DNA of 64,000 nt from JAGFIY01 sp964499285 (GCA_964499285.1 CAZCLA010000002.1:62001-126000), one strand, 5' to 3'. Positions 24,556 to 33,615 are shown, numbered from the stretch's first letter. Made by a program: numbers and translations. Notes: generated by a model from the letters alone, not told the origin.

Positions 24556-25602
24556 TTAAGCTATATTAACATCTTTACAGAGATAAACATCCTGAATTGC
24601 ATGCAGCAGTTTAGCCCCTTCTTCCATCGGACGTTGAAATGCTTTACGACCGGAAATCAATCCCATTCCGCCTGCGCGTTTATTTATTACGGCAGTTTTA
24701 ACCGCTTCGGCAAAATCGTTTTCACCAGAGGCTCCGCCGCTATTAATCAATCCAGCTTTACCCATATAATTATTCATCACTTGATAGCGTGTTAAATCTA
24801 TGAGATTATCTGTTGTTAGATCATCATAGACTTTCTTGCTGGTTTTTCCGAATTTAATTGCATTATAGCCGCCGTTATTTTCCGGCATTTTCTGCTTAAT
24901 AATATCGGCTTCGATTGTAACACCGAGATGGTTTGCCTGACCGGTAAGATCAGCAGAAACATGATAGTCTTTGTCCTTCTTAAATTCATTGTTTCTGAGA
25001 TAGCACCACAAAATAGTACCCATTCCCAATTGATGAGCATATTCGAATGCTTCGCTTACTTCAATAATCTGTCGTGAACTTTCTTCCGAACCGAAATAAA
25101 TTGTAGCACCTATTGCTGCTGCCCCCATGTCAAATGCTTGATCAACACTTGCAAACATAATCTGATCATATTTATTCGGATAAGTAAGCAGTTCGTTGTG
25201 ATTAATTTTTACGATGAACGGAATTTTGTGCGCATATTTTCGAGATACCATTCCAAGTACACCTAACGTAGATGCAACAGCATTACATCCGCCTTCGATT
25301 GCAAGTTTAACGATGTTTTCCGGATCAAAATATGCGGGGTTTGGGGCAAACGACGCTCCAGCAGAATGTTCAATTCCCTGATCAACAGGAAGAATCGACA
25401 TATAACCTGTACCTGCCAATCTTCCGGTTTGATAAATCCATTCGAGATTACCAAGCACTTTATTCGGGCGGTCACTGTTGATAAAAACACGGTCAACAAA
25501 ATCTGGTCCTGGCAGCGTAAGCTGTTCTTTAGGAAATTTTGCTTTGTAAGTTAAAAGCGATTCGGCTTCCGAACCTAAATATTCTCTAATTTTTTCGATC
25601 AT
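24556..25602 (-). CDS. fbaB: Class I fructose-bisphosphate aldolase (FbaB/DhnA type)
   Basis: A 348-residue archaeal/DhnA-type class I aldolase cleaving fructose 1,6-bisphosphate. Motifs: GYMSILPVDQGIEHSAG (phosphate and active-site strand), LAIEGGCNAVASTLG, IPFIVKINHNELL, AAAIGATIYFGSEES, AIKFGKTSKK with the Schiff-base lysine region, and LINSGGASGENDF. GGAG precedes the ATG; a strong terminator follows. With eno it supplies glycolysis/gluconeogenesis in this window. Confidence 0.95.
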   Translation of the reverse strand: MIEKIREYLGSEAESLLTYKAKFPKEQLTLPGPDFVDRVFINSDRPNKVLGNLEWIYQTGRLAGTGYMSILPVDQGIEHSAGASFAPNPAYFDPENIVKLAIEGGCNAVASTLGVLGMVSRKYAHKIPFIVKINHNELLTYPNKYDQIMFASVDQAFDMGAAAIGATIYFGSEESSRQIIEVSEAFEYAHQLGMGTILWCYLRNNEFKKDKDYHVSADLTGQANHLGVTIEADIIKQKMPENNGGYNAIKFGKTSKKVYDDLTTDNLIDLTRYQVMNNYMGKAGLINSGGASGENDFAEAVKTAVINKRAGGMGLISGRKAFQRPMEEGAKLLHAIQDVYLCKDVNIA

Positions 25603-25635
25603 AGTTTCTCCTATTATTTCAAATTGTATTAAAAA

Positions 25636-26334
25636 TCAGTTGAAGTACGCAACTACACCTAAATGTATTGTAACCAAATCTGTCGTGGATTTTAAAACAT
25701 CGTAAAATACGTTGCCGTTTGTTTCGTCAATGGTAATCGAACCTTCTGCGAGATACTCCGCTTTAGTACCGAAAAGATATCTGCCTTTTAGATCTAGATA
25801 AAGCGAAGTGATATCGCCAAGATCTTCCCCGATCTTTATCAGCAAGCCTGCGCCTCCGCCGTAACTCCAGGTGAAATCATCAAAATTTGTAGATGTAGCA
25901 ATATCGTTTGCTATATCCCACTCGCTCTCAATGCTTGTGCTCGTTGAAATATAAGCACCTCCTCCAAGTGCTTCCAGATAGGGCCTCCAAGTTCCGGTGA
26001 ACGGGGAAATTTGAACTAATAAATGAAAATTAAAAATGCTGTTCGTTCGGCTTACATCAACTATTACATCAGGAATTGTGAGACTGAACCTTCTTGATTC
26101 TCTTTCTTCTCCGTAAATTAAGTAACCTATGTTTGCTCCCACAGTAATTGGTTTAAGCTTATTAGGACTCCACAACGTACCGTGAAATTGAAGTCCGTAA
26201 CCAAGTCTATCCACATTTTCCTTAAATTCACCCTGAGGAAAACCTAGCATTATGCTTCCACCGGCGGTTTGAGGCATTACTTGCCCGGTAAAAACTATCA
26301 TTAGCAATAAAAAGAACGTTGTTTTTTTAATCAT
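25636..26334 (-). CDS. Exported beta-barrel-like protein
   Basis: A 232-residue protein with a signal peptide (residues 1-22, ending MPQTAGG) followed by alternating hydrophobic strands, Gly/aromatic-rich turns and a C-terminal strand ending in an aromatic pair (VVAYFN). This is the pattern of small outer-membrane barrels such as OmpA-like or porin-family proteins (PF13568 type). WRPYLEALGGGAYIS and WSYGGGAGLLIKIG are typical strands. Specific function unknown. TTGAGG precedes the ATG by seven bases. The gene seems independent of its neighbours. Confidence 0.7.
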   Translation of the reverse strand: MIKKTTFFLLLMIVFTGQVMPQTAGGSIMLGFPQGEFKENVDRLGYGLQFHGTLWSPNKLKPITVGANIGYLIYGEERESRRFSLTIPDVIVDVSRTNSIFNFHLLVQISPFTGTWRPYLEALGGGAYISTSTSIESEWDIANDIATSTNFDDFTWSYGGGAGLLIKIGEDLGDITSLYLDLKGRYLFGTKAEYLAEGSITIDETNGNVFYDVLKSTTDLVTIHLGVVAYFN

Positions 26335-26426
26335 ATGGTATCCTCAAAATAAAGTTTAAATATACTTAAAATTGCCGAATTTAGTAATTGGAGTTAGTAA
26401 AGGGAAATCGAATAATTTTTGTTTCT

Positions 26427-27092
26427 CTAAAGATTGCTCAAAATTTTTGAATAATTTCCCAGGTATTCGGGAATTTTTTTTGAACGGTACTGCATAATGA
26501 ATCTGGGATGATCGAAATATATTATATTGTCAAAAAATTCAATCTCGTTGTTGATTTCAGTTAAATATTGTGCGTTCGTTTTTCCGAAAGAAATAACAGT
26601 TTTCTTCGAAGCACCAAAATTAATCTGTTCCTGAAATGTTTTAATAATCCCGGGTTTCAGAATTCTATAAATCTTTTTCGAATCATAATAATTGAAATTC
26701 TTTCCGTCTCTAACTAGAGCAAACGGGAAAAGTGCGGTTATGAAAAATTTATTGTAGAATTTTTCCGTCCCTCCAAACACATCAATCAAGTCGTAAACAA
26801 ACCGACTTGATAGTTCGTGTCTCTTATCGAATGAGTTTGGAATTCTGCATTTCGTTTCGAGATTTACTGGATCGGTGAATGCGACACCTGTAATTCCACC
26901 GCCGAATCTGCCGGGATTTATTCCCACAATAAAGATTCTTTCTTCATAATCACAATAATATTTCCTGAAGAAGTGATCAACAATTTCAATTACTTCTTTA
27001 GATTCATACGGATTTAAACAACTAACTTTATCCGGTAGATTTTTCGGAACGGCTTGGTTTAAAAAAAATTTAACTGCTTTTTCAGAGAACAT
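26427..27092 (-). CDS. SMUG2-type uracil-DNA glycosylase (DUF4918)
   Basis: A 221-residue member of the uracil-DNA glycosylase superfamily, of the DUF4918/SMUG2 subgroup common in Bacteroidota. The active-site motif I is IFIVGINPGRFGGGITGVAF (about residues 53-72), and the His-containing motif II is DHPRFIMQY near the end. Known members remove uracil and some other damaged bases from DNA. It is 13 bases downstream of a methyltransferase gene and part of a minus-strand cluster with a DUF6265 protein; no repair partner is nearby. Confidence 0.85.
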   Translation of the reverse strand: MFSEKAVKFFLNQAVPKNLPDKVSCLNPYESKEVIEIVDHFFRKYYCDYEERIFIVGINPGRFGGGITGVAFTDPVNLETKCRIPNSFDKRHELSSRFVYDLIDVFGGTEKFYNKFFITALFPFALVRDGKNFNYYDSKKIYRILKPGIIKTFQEQINFGASKKTVISFGKTNAQYLTEINNEIEFFDNIIYFDHPRFIMQYRSKKIPEYLGNYSKILSNL

Positions 27093-27105
27093 GAGAATTT
27101 AACCG

Positions 27106-27837
27106 TTATATTTTTTTGTAAAGTATTGTCACTTTATCGCGAGTAACAAAAAGGAATGCTTTAATTTTATTTTTTAATCCGGCACTTCTAATTTCTCGCA
27201 ACCAAGTGCCAAGATAACCGCTGCGGGTTTTATTCAACTCTTTTAAACTGTTCTCAGATGCAAATTTTTTCAACTTCGCTTTTGAAAAAGTGTGGGGATG
27301 CCCTTTATCGATTAACATTTTTTCCATCACTAGCCTGATAAAAATTCCCCAAACGTGATATGTGTTTTGCTTGAAAAATAAATATCCGTTCGGTTTTATT
27401 ACCCGCGCAGCTTCATTCATTACCAAATCTGGATTAATACAGTGATCAAGAACATTATCCATTATAATCAGATCAAAATAATTCTTTTCGAAAGGAAGAG
27501 CTTCACCGGTGGCGGTAAAATATTTCACGTTTTTGTCGCGCTGTCTTTTAAACTCCCCGACAGAAGAATAAAATTCCTCAAGCGGATCAATTGCATAACG
27601 TTTTTCGCTTTCCTTAAGATATGTTATTATTCCGCCTGCACCGCTTCCGATTTCCAAAATTTTTGTATCAGCACTTATTTCAAAATGTGGAGAAATAAAA
27701 TTTATCATATCTCCGGCAAATTGTTTATAGAAATTAAAATCTACTAAATCCTTCCTTTCAGCCCACCAATTTTTCTCATACTCCTGTGCTTTATCCCAAC
27801 GAGATGTATCTTGATTTAGCGAAGTTTTACTCTTCAT
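27106..27837 (-). CDS. Class I SAM-dependent methyltransferase
   Basis: A 243-residue methyltransferase (Methyltransf_11/UbiE-like). Motif I is KILEIGSGAGGIITYL, then YAIDPLEEFY, the motif II/III region FDLIIMDNVLDHCINPD, and RVIKPNGYLFFKQN. The substrate is unknown. The ATG at 27837 overlaps the end of the DUF6265 gene by 11 bases; the upstream in-frame TTG at 27855 is less likely. The gene is coupled to SMUG2 downstream. Confidence 0.87.
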   Translation of the reverse strand: MKSKTSLNQDTSRWDKAQEYEKNWWAERKDLVDFNFYKQFAGDMINFISPHFEISADTKILEIGSGAGGIITYLKESEKRYAIDPLEEFYSSVGEFKRQRDKNVKYFTATGEALPFEKNYFDLIIMDNVLDHCINPDLVMNEAARVIKPNGYLFFKQNTYHVWGIFIRLVMEKMLIDKGHPHTFSKAKLKKFASENSLKELNKTRSGYLGTWLREIRSAGLKNKIKAFLFVTRDKVTILYKKI

Positions 27838-28300
27838 TTTCGATCTCTTTTTCAAATTGTATTATAAAAGATTTTCTGCCACTACCCACTGTCACTTCCA
27901 ATTTTTTATCTGAAATAAAATTATATTCAATTCTTCTTGGGAAATCATGTTCCGGGTTTTCGAATACAAATCTGGATTTACCGCTTTCAGAAAGTTTAAA
28001 AGGCACGGGTAATTCATTGTGCTTTACCTTAGCCAAATAAAAGATTTCGCCGGACATTTCAACTAATCTCAATGTTTCGGAAATCTGTTTCGTACCATCG
28101 ATTTTATTCACTTTATAACTGTATCCTTCGAAAGTAAAATCTCCGGCACGCTCCCAAACTTCAACTATTTCTGAATTTTCCCCTTGTGAAATCCATCTAC
28201 CTAAGAAAATATTCAAGTTTTGAAGATTTTCACCTGCAGCGAAATTAGCCGCAGATATCATAATAATAGCTAAGGGCATTAGAAATATTTTTTTCATCAT
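27827..28300 (-). CDS. Exported DUF6265 protein
   Basis: A 157-residue protein with a signal peptide (MMKKIFLMPLAIIMISAANF, cleaved near AAG-E) and a DUF6265 lipocalin-like domain: LNIFLGRWISQGEN at the start and FVFENPEHDFPRRIEYNF in the middle are characteristic. Family members are predicted beta-barrels of unknown function. It starts a three-gene minus-strand unit with the methyltransferase (overlap 11 bases) and SMUG2. Confidence 0.82.
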   Translation of the reverse strand: MMKKIFLMPLAIIMISAANFAAGENLQNLNIFLGRWISQGENSEIVEVWERAGDFTFEGYSYKVNKIDGTKQISETLRLVEMSGEIFYLAKVKHNELPVPFKLSESGKSRFVFENPEHDFPRRIEYNFISDKKLEVTVGSGRKSFIIQFEKEIENEE

Positions 28301-28354
28301 TTGACTCTTAAAATTAGAGAAGCAAAATAATGATACTCAAGGTAAGTGCAAAAA

Positions 28355-28389
28355 TAAAAAGGGCTGTAGACAACTTTGCCTTCAGCCCT
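28355..28389 (-). terminator. Intrinsic terminator after the four-repeat protein
   Basis: AGGGCTG (28360-28366) and CAGCCCT (28383-28389) make a perfect seven-pair stem with a 16-base loop; the minus strand continues into TTTTTATTTTT. It starts 26 bases after the stop codon of the gene at 28415. Confidence 0.85.
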
Positions 28390-28414
28390 CAATTCAGAAA
28401 ATCTCTCATAACTT

Positions 28415-30130
28415 TTAGTTTTCGAACGAAACTGTAATTCCGTAAAGCTCTTGATTTGTCGGCGGTGTTGTATTCCAATTACCCGTCGAATGAGAATCAT
28501 CGGTTTTATAGCGAAGCACGTAATCTCCTTTAGAAAGTTTTAATGTTCCGGAGAACAATCGGTTCTTCGTACCTCCGCCGGCATGAGTCGTTTTTTTATA
28601 TGTCATTTCCCAAATAGCGTTTCCGTCTGAATCTTCAATCCACCCATAATCATACATTCCTGATGATTGTCCTTCTCCGATTGCAATAATTCTAATTTCA
28701 GTTTCTTTATCCAGCTTGAACGCTTTCTTATAATCTCTGCTGTCAACAACACCTGTAATAGAGGTAATAATATTTTCACTCTTATAATTTTTTGGATCAA
28801 ATATTGAATATTGGTCACTATCTTTTTTATCTGCAGGCCATAAAGTTATTCCCCACATTTTAGGATTAAACGGAGGGGCAGAATTCCATTTAGCGAAAGC
28901 GTGAGAATCGTCAGTGGAATAGTAGGCAATATAATTTCCGGCAGCTAAAGAAATTACTTCGTCCACTAATCTATTTTTTGCGGCGCCGCCGGCATGAGTT
29001 ATTTTGGGATTATCAAGCATATTCCAAATCGTTTCGCGTGTGTCAGCATTAACAATCCAGCCGTAATCTGAAAGTCTCGAAACATTTGTGCCTTCACCCA
29101 TGCAATAGACTCTAACCTTCATATCTTTCATTAAATGGAAGCCTTGCGATAAATATTCTGAATTTCCGACTTTATTAATTTCAGCAATTGGCAGAAGCAT
29201 GTCGGATTGCTTAAAATCCTTTACAAATTTTTTATCGGAAGGAATTTCTAACCAAAGAGTAATCCCCCAAAACTGCGGATCTTCGGGTGGAAGTACGTTC
29301 CAATGATCGTATGAATGAGAATCATCTGTTACGTAATTTAATAAGTAACTTCCTGCAGGGAGTTCTATATAATCTTCCACAATTAAGTTTTTTCTTCCGC
29401 CTCCTGCAGACATTGCCTTTCGTGCATCCATTCGCCAAACAATTTCAAAAGTCTCTGCATTCGTTATCCAGCCATAATCATAAAGCGAAGAATCATAACC
29501 TTCGCCAATACAATAGATTCTGAACTTCAAATCTTTTTCGAGCGTAAATCCCACTTCGAAACTTTCATCATCACCTACCCTATTGATTGAGATAGCAGCA
29601 TTTTTAATAGCTTTTGCAAGCAGTGCATTTCTATCCACTTGCTTAAGGTTATCCTCGTTACCTGAGACAGATAAATTAAGTTTTGAGATATGACGATTTC
29701 TAAATTTTCCTTCACGGTCGAAAATTTTTCTGATCAAATCATTTAAGCCGCTTATGACTTTATGATCATCCATCTCATTACCGGCAAAATAAATTTCGTA
29801 TTCTCCAGCATTGAGATCAATATTCTCATTAAAGCTGTAAACTCCGCCATCTTCTTCGAAAGAATCGGTATCTTCTAGATGCCATACAACTTTCCTGGTT
29901 TCGGCATTTAAAATCCACGCATAGAAATACATTGAATCGTTGAAATCATCAAAAGATGCCGCTGTTCCCTTAACCGTAATTGTACCCGAATTTCTTAACT
30001 CAAACGCGGCAGAAGAAATTTCACCAACCGGAACTGGCATAATATCGATCACATTTTGAGAAAATGATAACGATGAGGAGAAGAAAATTGTCGTGATAAT
30101 TAATTTTATTAATGAGATTTTATGTCCCAT
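28415..30130 (-). CDS. Exported protein with four copies of an unrecognised repeat domain
   Basis: A 571-residue protein with a signal peptide (residues about 1-24, ending SLSFSQN). It consists of four repeats of about 110 residues: a divergent one at about 38-130 and three close copies at about 184-296, 321-432 and 463-571. Each close copy has a strand pair, then GEG....DYGWI or YDYGWI, a W.M segment, AGG..KN, a strand with AG.Y, TDDSH...WN..PP and WGIT (YGIT in the last). Repeat 1 keeps FYAWILNAETRKVVWHLED and LNAGEYEIYF. The pattern suggests a beta-sandwich ligand- or sugar-binding module with conserved aromatic and acidic positions. I cannot name the family. There is no T9SS tail. AGAGG precedes the ATG. 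Confidence 0.85.
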   Translation of the reverse strand: MGHKISLIKLIITTIFFSSSLSFSQNVIDIMPVPVGEISSAAFELRNSGTITVKGTAASFDDFNDSMYFYAWILNAETRKVVWHLEDTDSFEEDGGVYSFNENIDLNAGEYEIYFAGNEMDDHKVISGLNDLIRKIFDREGKFRNRHISKLNLSVSGNEDNLKQVDRNALLAKAIKNAAISINRVGDDESFEVGFTLEKDLKFRIYCIGEGYDSSLYDYGWITNAETFEIVWRMDARKAMSAGGGRKNLIVEDYIELPAGSYLLNYVTDDSHSYDHWNVLPPEDPQFWGITLWLEIPSDKKFVKDFKQSDMLLPIAEINKVGNSEYLSQGFHLMKDMKVRVYCMGEGTNVSRLSDYGWIVNADTRETIWNMLDNPKITHAGGAAKNRLVDEVISLAAGNYIAYYSTDDSHAFAKWNSAPPFNPKMWGITLWPADKKDSDQYSIFDPKNYKSENIITSITGVVDSRDYKKAFKLDKETEIRIIAIGEGQSSGMYDYGWIEDSDGNAIWEMTYKKTTHAGGGTKNRLFSGTLKLSKGDYVLRYKTDDSHSTGNWNTTPPTNQELYGITVSFEN

Positions 30131-30210
30131 AATTTCCTCTATAAATATATACTAAGGTTTAGACGTACAATTTACGCAGATGTTACGCTAATTATCCGCT
30201 TAGATCAGAC

Positions 30211-31779
30211 TTATTTAAGTAGCTGCATTTTTCTTACGAGGCGGTGTTCTCCGTTTGAAGTAAGACGATAGAAATAAATTCCGCTCGGAAGACCTTCGGC
30301 ATTAAATTCGACATCATATCTTCCGGGATTTTTATATTCATTAATTAGTGTTCTAATTTCTTTGCCGAGGAGGTTATAAACTTTTAAAGTCACTATTCCT
30401 TCAGTGTTAAGCTCATATTTTATATTTGTAATCGGATTAAACGGGTTTGGGTAGTTTTGAAAGAGTTCCAATTTGTTCGGGACTGTATTTTCAATTTTGA
30501 TTTCAAGAGTTTCCAGATATTTGAAAGCCCCATCGGTGTCAATCTGTTTCAATCGATATTTGTTTTTGCCTATTGAAGGATTTTCGTCGAAATAAACATA
30601 TTCCTTCGGACTGCTGCTGTTTCCGTGACCACTTACAAAAGCAATCTTTTCCCAAATGTCATGATAGTTAGACTTTTCCACATCGAAACCATAATTTTTT
30701 ATTTCGGTAGCTGTCTGCCAAATCAATTTAATTTTGTTCTCAAAAACCTCTCCTTCAAATGAAATCAATTCAACCGGGAGCCCGTCGGGATTAAAAGTAT
30801 CTGCAAGAGCATTAACCATTTTTGTCCAATCTGTTTCGTTTTCTCTTAATTTTATTTTAGCTTGCTCTAAATGGAGAAACCTTCCGGTGTTCACAGTTGC
30901 GTTATCGTCACAAGGATCAGGTGCGCCGTTAATAAATCTTCCTTGAGTGTTTACGAGTCCGCGTAGTTCAGTCCAATTTAAGTCATCATGAACGATTACA
31001 AAAGTAAGTGATGGGTCTTCAGCCAAAAGATTAGTTCTAAGTTGATCAAGATAATCAACAGGTGGTGCATCGTTTTGAATCCCGTTGCTCATTATTACAT
31101 CCGGATCGCCGATATCTTTCGAAAAGCCATGCAGCTGTATTGTAATCATATCGGATATTCTATTCTCCATCATTTCGGTAGTCTTTTGGAGTGTGCCATT
31201 AATAACGTGCGGCTGGTCCGATATTCTGTAAGCTTCGGAAGAACCTGAACAGACACTCGTTGTGCCGTCACAAGTTGAAAACGCAGCATTGTTGCATCTG
31301 TTTATTCCAGTAACAAAAAATGCAAGTGCCCCAATTTCTCTGAATACGAAAAATCCTTGTTTGCCGGTATTGAAATCGTACTCTGGATGAGGCGATTGAA
31401 TAAACAACTTTGTTCTTTGAGGTGAAGGATTATAAATGAATGTACCCCAGTAATTAGTAGATGCTTGAGTTTGCTCGAGAACATAGTAAAGTTTTGACGG
31501 ATTGTCTCCGTTGTCAGTAAAAGCTAAAAGTCTATAATCTACTTGATTTGCAAATGCTGCCGCATCAGCATAATCGGCTGATAACAATTTTGAGATCGTC
31601 GAATCCCAGTCTGCAATTTGTTGGGCTGTGGGAGTTTGATATTCGTTTGTCCCTTCCGTATCAATCATATTGTTGATAATACTATCTACGTGCGATCTGA
31701 GATCTGCTGTGTAAGAGATTTGGGCGTAAGCGTTTGATATTAACATCCCCACAAAAAAAATTACTACAAAACTTTTCAT
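30211..31779 (-). CDS. T9SS-sorted secreted protein, possible zinc hydrolase
   Basis: A 522-residue protein from the ATG at 31779 (signal peptide SFVVIFFVGMLISNAYAQ); an upstream TTG at 31836 is less likely. The last about 85 residues are a type A sorting domain: LFQNYPNPFNPITNIKYEL, KVYNLLGKEIRTL, SGIYFYRL, RKMQLLK. The N-terminal about 330 residues show FIQSPHPEYDFNTGKQG, IQLHGF and RFLHLEQAKIKLRE, which recall zinc-dependent amidohydrolases of the poly-gamma-glutamate/N-formylglutamate type (two His clusters and a late HLE), but this is tentative. A spacer with VELISFEGEVFENKIKLIW precedes the sorting domain and is common in such cargos. Confidence 0.85.
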   Translation of the reverse strand: MKSFVVIFFVGMLISNAYAQISYTADLRSHVDSIINNMIDTEGTNEYQTPTAQQIADWDSTISKLLSADYADAAAFANQVDYRLLAFTDNGDNPSKLYYVLEQTQASTNYWGTFIYNPSPQRTKLFIQSPHPEYDFNTGKQGFFVFREIGALAFFVTGINRCNNAAFSTCDGTTSVCSGSSEAYRISDQPHVINGTLQKTTEMMENRISDMITIQLHGFSKDIGDPDVIMSNGIQNDAPPVDYLDQLRTNLLAEDPSLTFVIVHDDLNWTELRGLVNTQGRFINGAPDPCDDNATVNTGRFLHLEQAKIKLRENETDWTKMVNALADTFNPDGLPVELISFEGEVFENKIKLIWQTATEIKNYGFDVEKSNYHDIWEKIAFVSGHGNSSSPKEYVYFDENPSIGKNKYRLKQIDTDGAFKYLETLEIKIENTVPNKLELFQNYPNPFNPITNIKYELNTEGIVTLKVYNLLGKEIRTLINEYKNPGRYDVEFNAEGLPSGIYFYRLTSNGEHRLVRKMQLLK

Positions 31780-31874
31780 CCAATGTTCATGATTGTGATT
31801 AAATAAAAATACTAAATGTCCGAATAAAAAATACAATTAATTTTTGCTTTGAAATAATTGAGTGATTTTGAACA

Positions 31875-31902
31875 ATAATCCCGCAGTTTTTCGCGGGATT
31901 AT
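31875..31902. terminator. Strong hairpin after the S9 peptidase gene
   Basis: ATAATCCCGC (31875-31884) and GCGGGATTAT (31893-31902) form a perfect ten-pair stem around an eight-base loop. The T run (TTTTTT) lies on the plus-strand side, although the gene ending here (31909) is on the minus strand, so it may act in both directions or stop antisense transcription. Confidence 0.7.
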
Positions 31903-31908
31903 CATTTT

Positions 31909-32991
31909 TTACTTAATATATGATGCTTCGAACAACTCTTGAAGTGAAGTGATAGGATTCGAAGGATTTAAATATTTTGCCAAAAACTTCCAGATATCGA
32001 GTCTAATTTCCTTACCTATCTTTGTGTCAATTCTGTCAAATGAATGTCCCCCGGGTATATTCTCGAAAATTTTGTATTCAAATTTTTTACCATCAGCTTT
32101 AAGTGATTTAATCAGATGTTCAACTTCAAGAACGTTTACATCATCATCACTTGTGTTTGTATGGATAAGTAACGGAGTATTCTTAAACTTATGAGTATTC
32201 CAAGCGGGAGAACGTTTTTTATATTCTTCGACGTTCTCATAAGCTGTTTTACCAATGTGATAATCGGCAGAATAAAGATCACGGTATTCATCTGTGTAGT
32301 AGCCCATTCTTGCAATTAGATCGCTTACCGGAACCCCGGCAAATGCAACTTTATAATCATCAGGATACTCGAAAATATTCATCAATGTTATTAAACCGCC
32401 GTGACTCCATCCGATGATTCCAATTCTATCATCATCTATGAACTCATAATTTTCTATCATATAATTTCTGGTGCTAAAAACATCTTCTATTTCGAGTCCT
32501 CCGTAATCGATTCTTTCATAATGAGCTTTGCCATAGCCTGTGCTTCCTCTGTATTCGGGAGCTGCAACAATATACCCTTGATAGATAAGTTCCTTTACAA
32601 TGTGTGTATAGTATGTTGTAAAATCACCATGAACGCCACCATGAGGAAAAACTATTAATGGATATTTTTTATTAAGATCAAGATTTTTTGGAAGAAAAAC
32701 ATAATTCCAAAATTTCCATGGATTATTAACTCCCATTGCAGTTTTGTTCTTAAAATTTTTCTCGGAAGGAGGACCTGTAATAAACACCTTATCGACAAAA
32801 GCAACATCCTTTAGTCGCTCAAACCAAATAACATCATCAATTTTTTTCTCCAGCACGTCCAATCTGTGCTGTAGATTTTCGTTATTCTTCTTCAATTGCT
32901 TGATTGTCTCAGTATCGTTATTCGAATTTACTTGAGCAAATAATACAATCGGTACAATTAAAATCATCAAAACAAGTTTCACAATTTTCAT
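31909..32991 (-). CDS. Exported S9-family (prolyl oligopeptidase-like) hydrolase
   Basis: A 360-residue protein with a signal peptide (residues 1-19, ending VLFAQ), a coiled-coil stretch (TIKQLKKNNENLQHRLDVLE, residues about 28-50) and an S9-type alpha/beta hydrolase domain without the usual propeller. Active-site words: IVFPHGGVHGDF, APEYRGSTGYG, the nucleophile in GIIGWSHGG, an Asp in NTSDDDVNVLE, and His in PGGHSFDR. The lack of a propeller makes it nearer to small S9C-like peptidases or esterases. The coiled coil suggests oligomerisation or anchoring. The gene stands alone, with a hairpin downstream. Confidence 0.88.
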   Translation of the reverse strand: MKIVKLVLMILIVPIVLFAQVNSNNDTETIKQLKKNNENLQHRLDVLEKKIDDVIWFERLKDVAFVDKVFITGPPSEKNFKNKTAMGVNNPWKFWNYVFLPKNLDLNKKYPLIVFPHGGVHGDFTTYYTHIVKELIYQGYIVAAPEYRGSTGYGKAHYERIDYGGLEIEDVFSTRNYMIENYEFIDDDRIGIIGWSHGGLITLMNIFEYPDDYKVAFAGVPVSDLIARMGYYTDEYRDLYSADYHIGKTAYENVEEYKKRSPAWNTHKFKNTPLLIHTNTSDDDVNVLEVEHLIKSLKADGKKFEYKIFENIPGGHSFDRIDTKIGKEIRLDIWKFLAKYLNPSNPITSLQELFEASYIK

Positions 32992-33110
32992 TTTTCTAAC
33001 CCCCGGTTAATTACTCAATTTTTACTTATAACAAAAAACATTTTACCAGTCTAAAATTTTAAAAATTATATCGAACTCAATAAAATTTCCATTTCAATTA
33101 TAATTTAAAA

Positions 33111-33146
33111 TAAAAAAAGCTGTTACTCCTTCAAGAATAACAGCTT
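33111..33146 (-). terminator. Intrinsic terminator after the lectin gene
   Basis: AAGCTGTTA (33117-33125) and TAACAGCTT (33138-33146) make a nine-pair stem with a 12-base loop; on the minus strand it is followed by TTTTTTTA. Confidence 0.88.
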
Positions 33147-33165
33147 CAGCAAAATTCGAGTACAA

Positions 33166-33528
33166 TTATTCAGTATGTGCAATCCAATTTCCGCCGATTG
33201 CAGTTAATTGAGTGTCTCCCCAGACAGATGCTTTGACGACGAACCCGTCACGACTTACCGCAACAGCTTCAACCGAATATCTCATTTTTGTATCCTTAAC
33301 CGCATCGAGAACAGTAATTGAAAGAACAACATTAGGTTTTGAATCAAAAGGTTTCTTAAAATTTACTTCAAGCTCAACTGTTCTTTTACCTTCATTTTTA
33401 TCAAGAGTAAAATGTTTAGTATTAGCATCAAAGAAGTAACCGCCGCTTTGAACTTGTGGTTGAGCTTGAGCGTTCAAAAATAATCCCAACATCAATAAAA
33501 CAAAACCTGTTAACCAAACTCTTTTCAT
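33166..33528 (-). CDS. Small exported H-type lectin domain protein
   Basis: A 120-residue protein with a signal peptide (residues 1-22, ending NAQAQ) and one domain matching the H-type lectin pattern: VNFKKPFDSKPNVVLSITVL, RYSVEAVAVSRDGFVVKASV, WGDTQLTAIGGNWIAH. H-type lectins (snail agglutinin, discoidin) bind GalNAc/Gal as trimers or hexamers. In bacteria such domains are usually attached to enzymes; a free-standing exported one is less usual. A strong GGAGG ribosome-binding site and a strong terminator suggest high expression as a single gene. Sugar binding is inferred. Confidence 0.75.
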   Translation of the reverse strand: MKRVWLTGFVLLMLGLFLNAQAQPQVQSGGYFFDANTKHFTLDKNEGKRTVELEVNFKKPFDSKPNVVLSITVLDAVKDTKMRYSVEAVAVSRDGFVVKASVWGDTQLTAIGGNWIAHTE

Positions 33529-33615
33529 AACTCCTCCTTTTTTATTAGTTAAAATAGTGTTACTTCTTTTAATGTTCTTATATTAAGTTTAAAATCCGTA
33601 ATTATCAACTCGATT

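Noticed and set aside
30211..31836. TTG start at 31836 for the T9SS cargo
   Set aside because: It would put 19 extra residues in front of a clear signal peptide that begins at ATG 31779.
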